Assembly (NCBI RefSeq): GCF_000974485.1
Contig: NZ_BBOM01000016.1
Location: 62,001 to 126,000, forward strand
DNA from: Streptomyces sp. NBRC 109706
Lineage (GTDB): Bacteria > Actinomycetota > Actinomycetes > Streptomycetales > Streptomycetaceae
Length of the DNA stretch: 64,000 bases
Direction: 5' to 3'
Part shown: positions 36,198-44,047 of the stretch, one piece after another
Numbering within the stretch: the stretch's first letter is position 1
Layout of the letters: the number at the start of each line of letters is the position of its first letter
Notes under the pieces: model-generated
Told to the model about the DNA's origin: nothing
Seen by the model: the letters and a program-made list of their open reading frames with translations, nothing else
Databases searched by the model: none
Translations under genes and position numbers: made by a program

Positions 36198-37718
36198 TCA
36201 ACCCGCGTGCCGCCGGTGGGTGACGGTCGCCGCCACCCCGGCCACCTTGACCTCCACCACCACCTTGCCGCGCGTCCAGCGGGTGGTGTGGCCGTCCGGG
36301 GCGCCCAGGGTCTCCAACACCGCGACGGGAAGCCGGTCGCGGTCCTCCACCTCCGGGTAGAAGGCGACCAGACCGAGGCCACCGCCGGGACCGAACGCGT
36401 ACTGGGCGTCCATGGTCACCCCGCAGAACCGCTCCGGGCCCTCGCCGGTGACCCACCAGTCGCCGTTCTCCTGCCGGCCGTCGGGGAAGAGAGCCAGGAA
36501 ATCGGCCGTGGTCGCCCCCCACTCCAGCCCGTTCCACCCCGTGGCGATGGACGATTCGCCGTCCCCGTCCCCGTCCCCGCCCCCGTTCCCGTCCCGGAAT
36601 CCGTTCCCGGACGCGGGGGGCGTCCGCAGGCTGTTCCTGAGCCGCGAGAACCAGCCCCTGGAGCGCGGCTCGGGCCGGCCGGCCGAGGGCGTCACAGGCA
36701 CCCCGCCCGTCGCCCGGGGCACCGGGGGATCGTCGGGGTCGTCGCCGGGGTCCTCGTCGGGGGGATCGACGCTTCTGGTGGTCTCGACGGACCGTTGCCG
36801 CAGCGGTTCCGTCTCCAGCTCCGAGGCCGCGTCCTGGGCGGCCCCCACCAGGTCGACGACGGTGGCCGGCAGCCAGTTCGGGCTCGCCCAGTGCTCCGGC
36901 CGGTCCCCGCTGTCCTCCGGGCCGCTGAGCAGGCCGATCAACTCGGCCGGCGTCGGGCGGTCGGCGGGGTCCTTCGCCAGGCAGGCCCGCACCACGCCCC
37001 TCAACCAGGCGTCCAGCGTGGCCAGTTCGGGCTCCTCCTGGACCACCTGGAAGAGCACGGCCGCCGGATGCCCGCCGGCGAAGGGCGCTGCGCCCGTGGC
37101 GGCGAAGGCCAGCACCGAGCCCAGCGCGAACACGTCCGACGCCGGGCCGATATCGGCGGCGCCGCGCGCCTGCTCGGGCGACATATAGGCGGGCGTCCCC
37201 GTGATCACCCCGCTCACCGTCCGGGTGGTCGCCTCCAGCGCCCGGGCGATGCCGAAGTCGATGACGCGCGGACCGTCCGAGGCGAGCACCACATTGCCCG
37301 GCTTCAGATCCCGGTGCACCAGATCGCAGCGGTGGATGGCCACCAGCCCCTCGGCGAGGCCCGCGCCCAGCACCCGCACCGTCGCCAGCGGCAGCGGACC
37401 GTGCTCGGCGACCGCCCGCTCCAGCGAGGGGCCGGCGATATAGGCGCTGACCAGCCACGGCAGCTCAGCGTCCGGATCGGCGTCCACGACCTGCGCGGTG
37501 AAGAACCCGCCGACCCGCCGCGCCGCCTCCACCTCGCGGGCGAAGCTCCTGCGGAACCCGGGATCCGCACCGTACTCGGGACGGATCACCTTCACCGCCA
37601 CCGGCCGGCCGCCCGCCGACCGGCCCAGGAAGACCTGCCCCATGCCGCCCGAGCCGAGCCGCCCCACCAACCGGTAGTCGCCTATCCGCGCCGGATCCTC
37701 CGGCCGTAACCTGTCCAT
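36198..37718 (-). CDS. Serine/threonine protein kinase (PknB-like, soluble)
   Basis: A 506-residue protein. The Hanks-type kinase domain spans about residues 10-270: P-loop GSGGMGQV, Lys43, HRDLKPGN with Asp137, DFG Asp154, and a SPEQ activation-segment end. An acidic, Pro-rich linker follows, then a Gly/Asp run written in a CCCGTC-type hexamer repeat near 36555-36600. The last ~110 residues form a small domain (opens WNGLEWGATTADFLALFPDG) that I do not recognise. No transmembrane helix is apparent, so it is probably cytoplasmic. It is separated from the PKS block by a strong terminator and is probably a genomic gene rather than part of a biosynthetic pathway. Confidence 0.9.
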   Translation of the reverse strand: MDRLRPEDPARIGDYRLVGRLGSGGMGQVFLGRSAGGRPVAVKVIRPEYGADPGFRRSFAREVEAARRVGGFFTAQVVDADPDAELPWLVSAYIAGPSLERAVAEHGPLPLATVRVLGAGLAEGLVAIHRCDLVHRDLKPGNVVLASDGPRVIDFGIARALEATTRTVSGVITGTPAYMSPEQARGAADIGPASDVFALGSVLAFAATGAAPFAGGHPAAVLFQVVQEEPELATLDAWLRGVVRACLAKDPADRPTPAELIGLLSGPEDSGDRPEHWASPNWLPATVVDLVGAAQDAASELETEPLRQRSVETTRSVDPPDEDPGDDPDDPPVPRATGGVPVTPSAGRPEPRSRGWFSRLRNSLRTPPASGNGFRDGNGGGDGDGDGESSIATGWNGLEWGATTADFLALFPDGRQENGDWWVTGEGPERFCGVTMDAQYAFGPGGGLGLVAFYPEVEDRDRLPVAVLETLGAPDGHTTRWTRGKVVVEVKVAGVAATVTHRRHAG

Positions 37719-37844
37719 CCAACCTCGATTCCCAGTGCCGTCACCCGTACACCACGCGTCGGGCTCGGCCGGAGGTTCCCGCCACGCCCCGCCCGGCGGA
37801 TCCCGCTGGACCCACGGGGGAGGGCGGCGGATCGGGTGGTCGGA

Positions 37845-39242
37845 TCAGCTCGTCGGATAGGGCAGCAGCTCGGCGTCGATCCGCTCCCAGGCGGTCCGCA
37901 ACTCGGCCAGCAACTCCGGGCGGCTCGCGGCGAGATCGGCCCGCTCCCTGGCGTCGGCCGACAGGTCGTAGAGGTGTTCCGTGCCGTTCCTGTCCTGGTG
38001 GTACTTCCAACTACCGCGCCGCAGCGCCCGGTTGCCCCGCACCCGCCAGAACAGGTCGCGCTCCGGCAGCCGCTCCCCGCGCAACAGATAGCCGGCCAGG
38101 CTGTGCCCGTCCAACGGGTAGGCGGGATCGGGCCGGGCGCCGCCCAACTCCAGCAGGGTCGCCGTCCAGTCGGGGGAGTAGACCGGCACCCGGCTGACCT
38201 GGCGGTCGTCGACGGCGGCCGGCCAGCGCAGAATCGTCGGGATCCGGATCCCGCCCTCCAACAGCTCGGACTTCGCGCCGCTGAGCGGCCACTGGTAGGA
38301 GAAGCGCTCGCCGCCGTTGTCACTGGCGAAGACGACGACGGTGTTCTCCTCCTGGCCTGACCGGCGCAGCGCGTCCAACACCTCGCCGACAGCGGCGTCC
38401 AGATCCTCCACCATCTCCCGGTACTTCTCCACCGAGCCGCCGTCGTTGTGCAGGAGCGCGCCCAGCACGTTCCCCGAACGGATCTTCTCGGCGATCTCCG
38501 CGCCCGTCTCCTCGTCGTCCTCCGTCAGCCACGGCCAGTGCGGGGTGGTGTAGTTGAGGTTGAGCAGCCACGGCCGGTCATGGTCACGACGGACATAGTC
38601 GACGGCACGCTCGGTGAGCACCGTCGTGTAGTAGCGCAGGTCCTGGTAGGTGGCGTCGCCCTCGTAGAGGTCGTAGTCGCCGAGCTGGCCCAGCTTGGAG
38701 AAGTACTCGAGGGCGCCGCCGAAGTTGCCGAAGAACTCGTCCCATCCCGACCTGGTCGGGCTGTAGTCCGGCAACCAGCCGCAGTGCCACTTGCCGATCA
38801 GGGCGGTGGCGTAGCCGGCCCCCTTCAGCAGGGAGGCCAGCGTCGGGTGGTCGGGGTCCAGGCCCTGGCTGCGGTTGCCGATGGGCTCGGCCAACCCGCC
38901 CGGGGTGCGCCCCGGATAGCGGCCCGTGTAGAGGCTGAACCTGGTCGGGGAGCAGGTCGCCGACCCCGAGTAGGCGTCGGTGAACCGCACCCCGCGCGCC
39001 GCGAGTCGATCCAGGTTCGGGGTCCTGATATGGGGCGCGCCATAGGCGGACAGATCCGCCCAGCCCAGGTCGTCGGCGAGGACGAACAGGATGTTGGGGC
39101 GCCGGCGCGGCCGGTCGGAGGCGGGACGCGCGTGGAAGGGGCGCTCGGCGGGAGCGGCCGCGGCGGCGGAGGCACCGGCGACGGTGGTCACCGCTCCGCC
39201 ACCGACCAGGCCACCGAAGACACGGCGGGATATCTCGGGCAT
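37845..39242 (-). CDS. Tat-exported type I sulfatase
   Basis: A 465-residue arylsulfatase-type hydrolase that cleaves sulfate esters outside the cytoplasm. It begins with a twin-arginine signal (SRRVFGG, then a hydrophobic Gly/Ala/Val stretch to about residue 31). The formylglycine motif is C97-S-P-T-R with FSLYTG behind it. Metal-binding Asp57 and Asp58 are in LADDLG, and later GKWH and ASDNGG motifs complete the fold. Activity requires conversion of Cys97 to formylglycine. An FGE-fold protein is encoded 1.6 kb away at 40849, but that enzyme does not keep the canonical FGE cysteine pair, so it may not be the activator. The gene is probably unrelated to the flanking clusters. Confidence 0.92.
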   Translation of the reverse strand: MPEISRRVFGGLVGGGAVTTVAGASAAAAAPAERPFHARPASDRPRRRPNILFVLADDLGWADLSAYGAPHIRTPNLDRLAARGVRFTDAYSGSATCSPTRFSLYTGRYPGRTPGGLAEPIGNRSQGLDPDHPTLASLLKGAGYATALIGKWHCGWLPDYSPTRSGWDEFFGNFGGALEYFSKLGQLGDYDLYEGDATYQDLRYYTTVLTERAVDYVRRDHDRPWLLNLNYTTPHWPWLTEDDEETGAEIAEKIRSGNVLGALLHNDGGSVEKYREMVEDLDAAVGEVLDALRRSGQEENTVVVFASDNGGERFSYQWPLSGAKSELLEGGIRIPTILRWPAAVDDRQVSRVPVYSPDWTATLLELGGARPDPAYPLDGHSLAGYLLRGERLPERDLFWRVRGNRALRRGSWKYHQDRNGTEHLYDLSADARERADLAASRPELLAELRTAWERIDAELLPYPTS

Positions 39243-39608
39243 GGGTGATCGGTCCTGAGGAGAGTGGGGCTGCGTCAGGGACAGGGAGACAAGGACCGCG
39301 GATCGGTGGCGGCGGCCGCCTCAACTGAGGGAGAGGGCGACACGACGCCGCTCGACAAGCGTCGTGTCGCCCCCACCGGCAGACGGCTGTGGCCGTCATG
39401 ACCAGCGACTTTGCCAGCAGCACCCGGCCGGGGCAAGGAAACCGCCCACGAGTTCACGAGTTTGCAAAGCGCCGTGACATCCCGCCGAGCCCACCGCCGG
39501 GCCACCGCCTCAAAGGCACCCGGCAGGTTCTGCGGCTGCTCGTGGAAGGGGCGGCCCCGGAGGGGCAACCGGCCGTCCTGTCGGGGGTGTTCCGCGGCTA
39601 CGCGCGGT
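39243..39608. other. Intergenic region with a strong hairpin
   Basis: 366 bp between the sulfatase start and the downstream end of the flavoprotein gene. Apart from the hairpin at 39336-39371 and whatever promoter drives the sulfatase, I see no gene or repeat here. Confidence 0.6.
39336..39371. terminator. Hairpin between flavoprotein and sulfatase genes
   Basis: GGCGACACGACGC (39336-39348) and its perfect complement (39359-39371) form a 13-bp stem with a 10-nt loop, about 240 bp beyond the flavoprotein stop. It probably ends that transcript. Confidence 0.6.
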
Positions 39609-40262
39609 TCAGGGCCACAGCAGTTCGCGGTGCCAGGCGGAGTTCTCCCTGCGGTAGGAGATCCGGTGGTGGACGCGGTCGACACTCGCCTCCCAGAACT
39701 CCACCTCGGTCGGCGTGATGGCGAAGAGTGTCCAACTCGGCGGAGCCGGCACCTCGTCCGGGTACTTCTCGGCCAGCCGCTCGAACTCGTCGAGGGCGGC
39801 GGCCCGGTCGGGGAGCGGCCCTGGCTGGTGCAGATGTGCGGCCAGCTGCGCGTCGTGGCCCCGTTCGGCGAAATCGGCCTCCGACGCGCCGCGACCCACG
39901 GGCGCCGCCGTCCCCACGATCCGCACCTGACGGCCGACGACGGGCCAGTGGAAGTGCGCCGCCACCCGGGGGTTGGCCGCGATCTCACGGCCCTTGCGGC
40001 TGTCGGCGCCGGTGGCGAAGAACAGTCCTTCGCCGTCGATGTCCTTGACGATCAGCACCCGACTGGACGGGACGCCCGACCGGTCGACGGTGGAGAGGCT
40101 GATCGCGTGCGGCTCCGGTTGTCCCGCCGCATGGGCGGCCAACAGCCAATCGGCGATCAACGGCAGGGGGTTGTCCGGAAGTACCCGCTCCTCGGCTTCG
40201 GTTTCTCGCACGTTCTCGAAGACCGGAATCGCCCTGAGCCTGTCCCGCATCGCCTCGTTCAC
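39609..40262 (-). CDS. Pyridoxamine 5'-phosphate oxidase-like flavoprotein (PdxH/PhzG type)
   Basis: A 217-residue FMN split-barrel protein. It follows the PdxH/PhzG layout: an N-terminal helix, VPSSRVLIVKDID, the FMN-binding FFATGADSRKGREI, RQVRIVG, and a C-terminal signature ending EFWEASVDRVHHRISYRR. PdxH oxidises pyridoxine phosphate to PLP, whereas PhzG relatives oxidise secondary metabolites, and sequence alone does not separate them here. I use the GTG at 40262; an ATG four codons further in is also possible and neither has a strong ribosome site. It is divergent from the peptide operon across a 436-bp control region, so a link to that pathway (for example PLP supply for the aminotransferase) is possible but unproven. 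Confidence 0.85.
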   Translation of the reverse strand: MNEAMRDRLRAIPVFENVRETEAEERVLPDNPLPLIADWLLAAHAAGQPEPHAISLSTVDRSGVPSSRVLIVKDIDGEGLFFATGADSRKGREIAANPRVAAHFHWPVVGRQVRIVGTAAPVGRGASEADFAERGHDAQLAAHLHQPGPLPDRAAALDEFERLAEKYPDEVPAPPSWTLFAITPTEVEFWEASVDRVHHRISYRRENSAWHRELLWP

Positions 40263-40414
40263 ATCCCGGGAGTTTACCGCTCGGCGGTCTCCCTCCCCGG
40301 CCCCGGGGGCCCGGACCGCACCATGGAACGCGGGTATTTACTCCTGTCTCCGTCGTCACTTCCGTCAGCGGCCGAGAACCGTCATATCCCAAGTGAATAT
40401 TTCACGGAGGAAGC

Positions 40415-40504
40415 GTGACTGTTATGGGTTCTCATGATCAAAGCGAACCCGGCGGCGAACCCCCATTCCCTGGGAAATCCTTGTCAACGCATGACCTGAT
40501 GTGA
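40415..40504 (+). CDS. Possible 29-residue open reading frame upstream of the peptide gene
   Basis: GTG at 40415 follows GGAGGA at very short spacing and opens 29 codons (starting MTVMGSHDQSEPGG, ending THDLM). An ATG at 40424 would be an alternative start. The stop lies inside the CRP-type palindrome. I recognise no family, it has no counterpart at the second peptide locus, and it may be chance. Confidence 0.2.
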   Translation: MTVMGSHDQSEPGGEPPFPGKSLSTHDLM

Positions 40505-40515
40505 GATGGGTCACA
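40500..40515. promoter_or_regulatory. CRP-type palindrome upstream of peptide gene 1
   Basis: TGTGAGATGGGTCACA fits TGTGA-N6-TCACA perfectly and ends 184 bp before the peptide ATG. A second perfect site stands at nearly the same distance before peptide gene 2. A CRP/FNR-family regulator is implied but none is encoded in the window. Confidence 0.65.
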
Positions 40516-40698
40516 GTGGGTCGAGATCTTTTTGGTGCTAGCCCTTGCGCAAGTTATGGATGGCCCTGAATGATTGAAGCGTTCCGTCGGCGGTCCTTTG
40601 TTGCGCCCCGTGTTTTGGGGCCCATGTTCGCCGCACAACACACCCTTCCATCTCTGGGAGTGCCGTGTTGTCCGGAATGAGTAAGGGGGTGAACAGCC

Positions 40699-40758
40699 AT
40701 GACGAGCCAGGACTTCCTTGCGTCCCGTGACGCCGGTGAGAGCGCCACCAAGTGGTGA
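40699..40758 (+). CDS. 19-residue peptide MTSQDFLASRDAGESATKW, copy 1
   Basis: A tiny gene whose product is near-identical (15 of 19 residues) to one 20.6 kb downstream. Several of the shared residues use different synonymous codons and even the stops differ (TGA versus TAA), so selection acts on the peptide. The start has AAGGGGGTG about 9 nt upstream. The peptide is polar with no signal sequence, Cys or membrane segment, and ends in Lys-Trp at the free carboxyl terminus. A hairpin (40785-40815) then the HEAT/FGE-like gene follow. Strong expression of a short conserved peptide ahead of a partial terminator and a putative modifying enzyme is the layout of a RiPP precursor or a peptide carrier on which a metabolite is built. 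A regulatory leader peptide is the main alternative. I know of no family with this sequence. Confidence 0.75.
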   Translation: MTSQDFLASRDAGESATKW

Positions 40759-40784
40759 TGACCGCATAAGCGCGATGTGTAACG

Positions 40785-40815
40785 CTGGCCGCCTCCCCCT
40801 GGGGGTGGCGGCCAG
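40785..40815 (+). terminator. Hairpin between peptide 1 and the FGE-like gene
   Basis: CTGGCCGCC (40785-40793) pairs with GGCGGCCAG (40807-40815), with CCCCC/GGGGG stacked inside. TTT and TTTT tracts follow within 20 nt. It would act as a partial terminator or attenuator that raises peptide mRNA over that of the downstream enzymes. Confidence 0.6.
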
Positions 40816-40848
40816 TTTGCTCGCCATTTTCAAACGGGGAGTGTGAAG

Positions 40849-42198
40849 ATGCTGGAAGAGCTGACAAACGAGTTAACTTTGGCCAGTCTCGACAAGGCCG
40901 CATACCGCACCCGTATCGATGAGATCGAAAAGGCGGTGTTCGCCGCCGAAGACACCCCGGAACTCGCGGCAACCATGGCTTCGATGGCCGTATCGCATCG
41001 GGACTGGAATGTGCGGAGAATCGCGGTATCGGCTCTTGCCAAGCGATTCGTCGATTCGCCCGCGGCGCGTTCGGCGATCTGCGAGGCCACTCATGACGAC
41101 GTCGACTGGGTCGCCTTCACGGCGATCGAGGCGGTACGGGAGACCGGAATCCCCGAGGCCGTCGAGCATCTGATCCGCATCTCCGGATGGCCCAGCAACT
41201 TCAGCCGGCCCGGCTACGCCCGCAAGCCCGTCGGCTGCGGGGCCGCGTTCACCAAACAGGCACTCTGGGCCTTCTTCGGCACCAAGGACCCCGAGCGGCT
41301 GCGGCAGTTGGAGGACGAGCACTTCGCCCCGCTGCACGCCGAGGTCGCCGCCAGCCGCAGGGAGCCGGACCTGGGGGACACCGTGCTGATCCCCGGTGGC
41401 CCCTGTGTGCTGGGCGCCACCTCGTCGACGATCGGCCCGTTCCAGATGGACGACACCGACAACCCGCTGCGCGCCGTCGACATCCCCGCGTTCCGTATCG
41501 ACCGCGTCACGGTGACCAACCGGCGCTACGCCGAGTTCCTCCAGGACGTGGGCACCTCCGGGGAGTTCGCGCATCCGGACGAACCGCTGGACAAGGACTA
41601 CACGCCGGCGCACTGGCGCGAGGCGCGGTTCTCCGATCCCGACCAGCCGGTGGTGGGCGTCGACTGGTACGACGCCTATGCCTTCGCCCGCTGGGCCGGC
41701 GGCCGGCTGCCGAGCGAGGACCAGTGGGAGAAGGCGGCGCGGGGCACCGACGGGCGGGTCTACCCCTGGGGCAACGACTGGGACCCGGACCGGGCCAACG
41801 GGGTCCACCGCGCGTACGGCACGAGCCCGGAGAACCTGGCGGAGCTGGAGGCGCTGCTCGTCAGGACCTCGATGGAGTGGCCCGCCGACCCGGTGCTGCC
41901 GGCCGACTCCCTGCCGGCGGGGGCGAGCCCCTACGGCGCTCTCCACATGGCGGGCAACGTCTGGGAGTTGACCCGCAGCAACTTCTTCACCCGGGAGGAC
42001 ATGTCGCCGTTCTTCCGGGGGCGGCGCAGCGCCGAGTTCATGAACCGTCCGGAGGCGTTCCATGTGCTCAAGGGCGGCACCTGGACGTCTCCCGCGGTCT
42101 GTATGACGACGTTCTACCGAGGGCGTGACCTGCTCACCGACCGACACAACGAGGTCGGGTTCCGGTGCGTCTACGACGTGCGGCAGGAGGCCGAATGA
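40849..42198 (+). CDS. HEAT-repeat / FGE-like (SUMF1, EgtB, PvdO superfamily) protein
   Basis: 449 residues. An N-terminal alpha-helical part (about 1-130) reads as HEAT-like repeats. From about residue 178 an FGE/SUMF1 fold follows: IPGG (181-184), VVGVDWYDAYAFARWAGGRLPSE, WEKAARG, YPWGNDWD, GNVWEL (369-374), then GGTW and GFRC at the end. Canonical FGE uses two Cys in the GGSYxCHxSYC region. Here the first is Ser414 and the only nearby Cys is 418, so it should not be a standard formylglycine generator. The EgtB iron motif is not seen either. It probably modifies the 19-residue peptide or a peptide-linked intermediate. The ATG at 40849 is chosen over the GTG two codons earlier because the degraded second copy keeps the same ATG context. 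Codon 9 is TTA (40873-40875), implying bldA control. The stop overlaps the next start. Confidence 0.85.
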   Translation: MLEELTNELTLASLDKAAYRTRIDEIEKAVFAAEDTPELAATMASMAVSHRDWNVRRIAVSALAKRFVDSPAARSAICEATHDDVDWVAFTAIEAVRETGIPEAVEHLIRISGWPSNFSRPGYARKPVGCGAAFTKQALWAFFGTKDPERLRQLEDEHFAPLHAEVAASRREPDLGDTVLIPGGPCVLGATSSTIGPFQMDDTDNPLRAVDIPAFRIDRVTVTNRRYAEFLQDVGTSGEFAHPDEPLDKDYTPAHWREARFSDPDQPVVGVDWYDAYAFARWAGGRLPSEDQWEKAARGTDGRVYPWGNDWDPDRANGVHRAYGTSPENLAELEALLVRTSMEWPADPVLPADSLPAGASPYGALHMAGNVWELTRSNFFTREDMSPFFRGRRSAEFMNRPEAFHVLKGGTWTSPAVCMTTFYRGRDLLTDRHNEVGFRCVYDVRQEAE

Positions 42199-42959
42199 AC
42201 GACCGGGACGAGGGCGTCGCCGCCCGTCGGGAGCAGCAGCTGAGCCTGCTCCGCGGACTGCGGCTGTTGGCGGCGCTGGGATACACGGAGGGAATCGCCG
42301 GACATATCACGGTCCGCGACCCGATTCTTCCGGATCACTACTGGGTCAATCCGTTCGGTATGGACTTCGGTGCGATCACCATCGATCACCTGCAACTCCT
42401 GGGCCCGGACGGCGATATTGCGCTGGGCGGTGGAAGACTCAATCCGTCCGTGCACCCTTTGCACGGGGAACTGCATCGGGCTCGCCCCGATCGCGCGTCG
42501 TTCGTCCACTCCCACTCGATGTACGGGAAGACCTGGTCGGCCTTGGGAAGGACGCTCGACCCCATTACCCAGGACGCGTGTGCGATCTATCGCCGGCATG
42601 GCGTGTACCGCAATTTCCGGGGTCTTATCTCCGAAGTCGAGGAGGGCAAGGAGATCGCCGCCGCCTATGGCGACAACATCGGACTCATTCTCGTCAACCA
42701 CGGATTCCTCGCGGGTGGCGGAAGTGTCGCCGAGGCCGTCTGGTGGTTTGTCGTCATGGAACGGTGCGCGCAATCCCAGCTGATGGCGGAGGCGATCGGT
42801 GCTCCCCTTCTGATAGCGGAGGAGGTGGCCCGGGCGACGGGCGATATTCTCGCCTCGCGGGAATACGCCGAGATCCAGTTCGACAATCTGTACCGGTCGT
42901 TCCATGTTCCGGCGGCGCCGCTGGACGCGGTTGATGTGGCGGAAGTGGTGGACACGTGA
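42195..42959 (+). CDS. Class II aldolase/adducin-family protein
   Basis: 254 residues of the fuculose-phosphate aldolase / adducin fold. Zinc ligands appear intact: His105 and His107 in VHSHSMYG and His169 in LVNHGF. An N-terminal substrate-binding loop reads GHITVRDP. Family members cleave or form C-C bonds by retro-aldol chemistry, or decarboxylate or dehydrate small hydroxy-carbonyl compounds, and many pathway-specific ones have unknown substrates. The start overlaps the FGE-like stop (ATGA) and its own stop overlaps the next GTG, so it is co-translated with both. Within this operon it may trim or rearrange a building block. The specific reaction cannot be inferred. Confidence 0.88.
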   Translation: MNDRDEGVAARREQQLSLLRGLRLLAALGYTEGIAGHITVRDPILPDHYWVNPFGMDFGAITIDHLQLLGPDGDIALGGGRLNPSVHPLHGELHRARPDRASFVHSHSMYGKTWSALGRTLDPITQDACAIYRRHGVYRNFRGLISEVEEGKEIAAAYGDNIGLILVNHGFLAGGGSVAEAVWWFVVMERCAQSQLMAEAIGAPLLIAEEVARATGDILASREYAEIQFDNLYRSFHVPAAPLDAVDVAEVVDT

Positions 42960-44047
42960 AGCTGGGACTGAACTTCCTGCCGACCGTCGGCGCCGAAGTG
43001 GTCGACGGTGCCCGGTACTACGAAGAGGTCCTGGATCTGTGCGCCGCGGCGGACCAGTGGGGCTTCAGCCATGTGAAGGCCGTGGAGCACTACTTCTACG
43101 CGTGGGGCGGCTACAGCCCCGACCCGGTCGCGTTTCTCTCCGCCGTGGCGATGAGAACCCGCCAGGTGCGGTTGGTCACCGGCGCCGTCGTGCCCGCCTT
43201 CTCGCACCCCGTGCGGCAGGCCGCCTCGCTCGCGCTGCTCGACAACCTGTCGGGCGGCCGCCTGGACGCCGGGTTCGCACGGGCCTTCCTGCCCGCCGAG
43301 TTCGAGATGTTCGAGGTCCCACTGTCCGAGAGCCGGGCGCGCTTCGAGGAGGGCGTCACGGCGGTGGAACGGCTCTGGCGGGACGAACGGTTCCGCTTCG
43401 AGGGCACCTTCCACCGCTTCGGCCCGCTGCCGCCCCTGCTGCCCCGGCCCGTGCAGCGGCCGGGACCGCCGGTGTTCGTGGCCGCGACCAGCTCCCCCGA
43501 ATCGTTCACCTGGGCCGGACGCAACGGCTACCACCTGATGATCATTCCGCTGGTGGCCAACCACGCACGCCTCTCCGGTCTGCTGGCGGAGTACCGCCGG
43601 GCCAGGGCGGAGGCCGGGCACCGGTCGGCACCACGGATGCATGTCAGCTACCACCTCTATGTCGCGCCGGACCCGGTCGAGGCGAGGGAACGGGCCGCCG
43701 CACACTACGAGGCGTACCGGGAGCTGCAGATCGAGGCGTACTCCAGTTGGGAGGGAGTGGAGTCCGCCCAGTACCCGGGCTACGAGAAGATGCTGGACGC
43801 CGTCCGCTCGGCGACGTTCGACGATCTCCACGCGGCCGGCAAGGTGATCGCCGGCGATGTCGACGAGGTCACCGACCAACTCGCCGAGATCACCCGCCTC
43901 TACCCGGGCGCCGAGGTCAGCGTCCACCTGCGCTACGGGAGCACCACCCACGAGGAGGCCCTGCGCTCCGTGACGCTGCTGGGCGAACGCGTCCTGCCCC
44001 GGCTGGCCGGGACGCCCACGACGACGGGGGACCCGGGTGCGGGCTGA
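42956..44047 (+). CDS. Luciferase-like flavin-dependent monooxygenase (LLM class)
   Basis: A 363-residue bacterial-luciferase-like TIM-barrel flavoenzyme. It begins MKLGLNFLP and has the class motifs VEHYF near residue 43, RQVRLVTGAVVPAFSHP, and a family-typical C-terminal helix region. LLM enzymes use reduced FMN and O2 to hydroxylate or oxidatively cleave substrates, and those in NRPS clusters often hydroxylate carrier-bound or free amino acids. The GTG start overlaps the aldolase stop by 4 nt. Its 3' end overlaps by 11 nt a relic of an A-PCP gene, so it once preceded an adenylating enzyme whose substrate it may have modified. No flavin reductase is adjacent. Confidence 0.9.
   Translation: MKLGLNFLPTVGAEVVDGARYYEEVLDLCAAADQWGFSHVKAVEHYFYAWGGYSPDPVAFLSAVAMRTRQVRLVTGAVVPAFSHPVRQAASLALLDNLSGGRLDAGFARAFLPAEFEMFEVPLSESRARFEEGVTAVERLWRDERFRFEGTFHRFGPLPPLLPRPVQRPGPPVFVAATSSPESFTWAGRNGYHLMIIPLVANHARLSGLLAEYRRARAEAGHRSAPRMHVSYHLYVAPDPVEARERAAAHYEAYRELQIEAYSSWEGVESAQYPGYEKMLDAVRSATFDDLHAAGKVIAGDVDEVTDQLAEITRLYPGAEVSVHLRYGSTTHEEALRSVTLLGERVLPRLAGTPTTTGDPGAG

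Larger units (their letters stand above)
40263..40698. promoter_or_regulatory. Control region of the first peptide operon
   Basis: 436 bp between the divergent flavoprotein and peptide genes. It holds an inverted repeat GTGAA-TAT-TTCAC (40393-40405), a possible 29-codon gene (40415-40504), a CRP-type palindrome (40500-40515), a GCCCC/GGGGC hairpin near 40605-40621 and a 7-bp inverted repeat ACAACAC/GTGTTGT before the peptide start. It is visibly more AT-rich than its surroundings. Confidence 0.6.

Noticed and set aside
36555..36600. Hexamer repeat in the kinase gene as a regulatory or mobile element
   Set aside because: It is in frame and simply encodes a Gly/Asp linker; slippage-type repeat.
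40699..40758. Peptide gene as an ordinary Trp attenuation leader
   Set aside because: There is a single Trp codon and it is last, all other residues are also conserved between copies, and no tryptophan biosynthesis gene follows. Not fully excluded.
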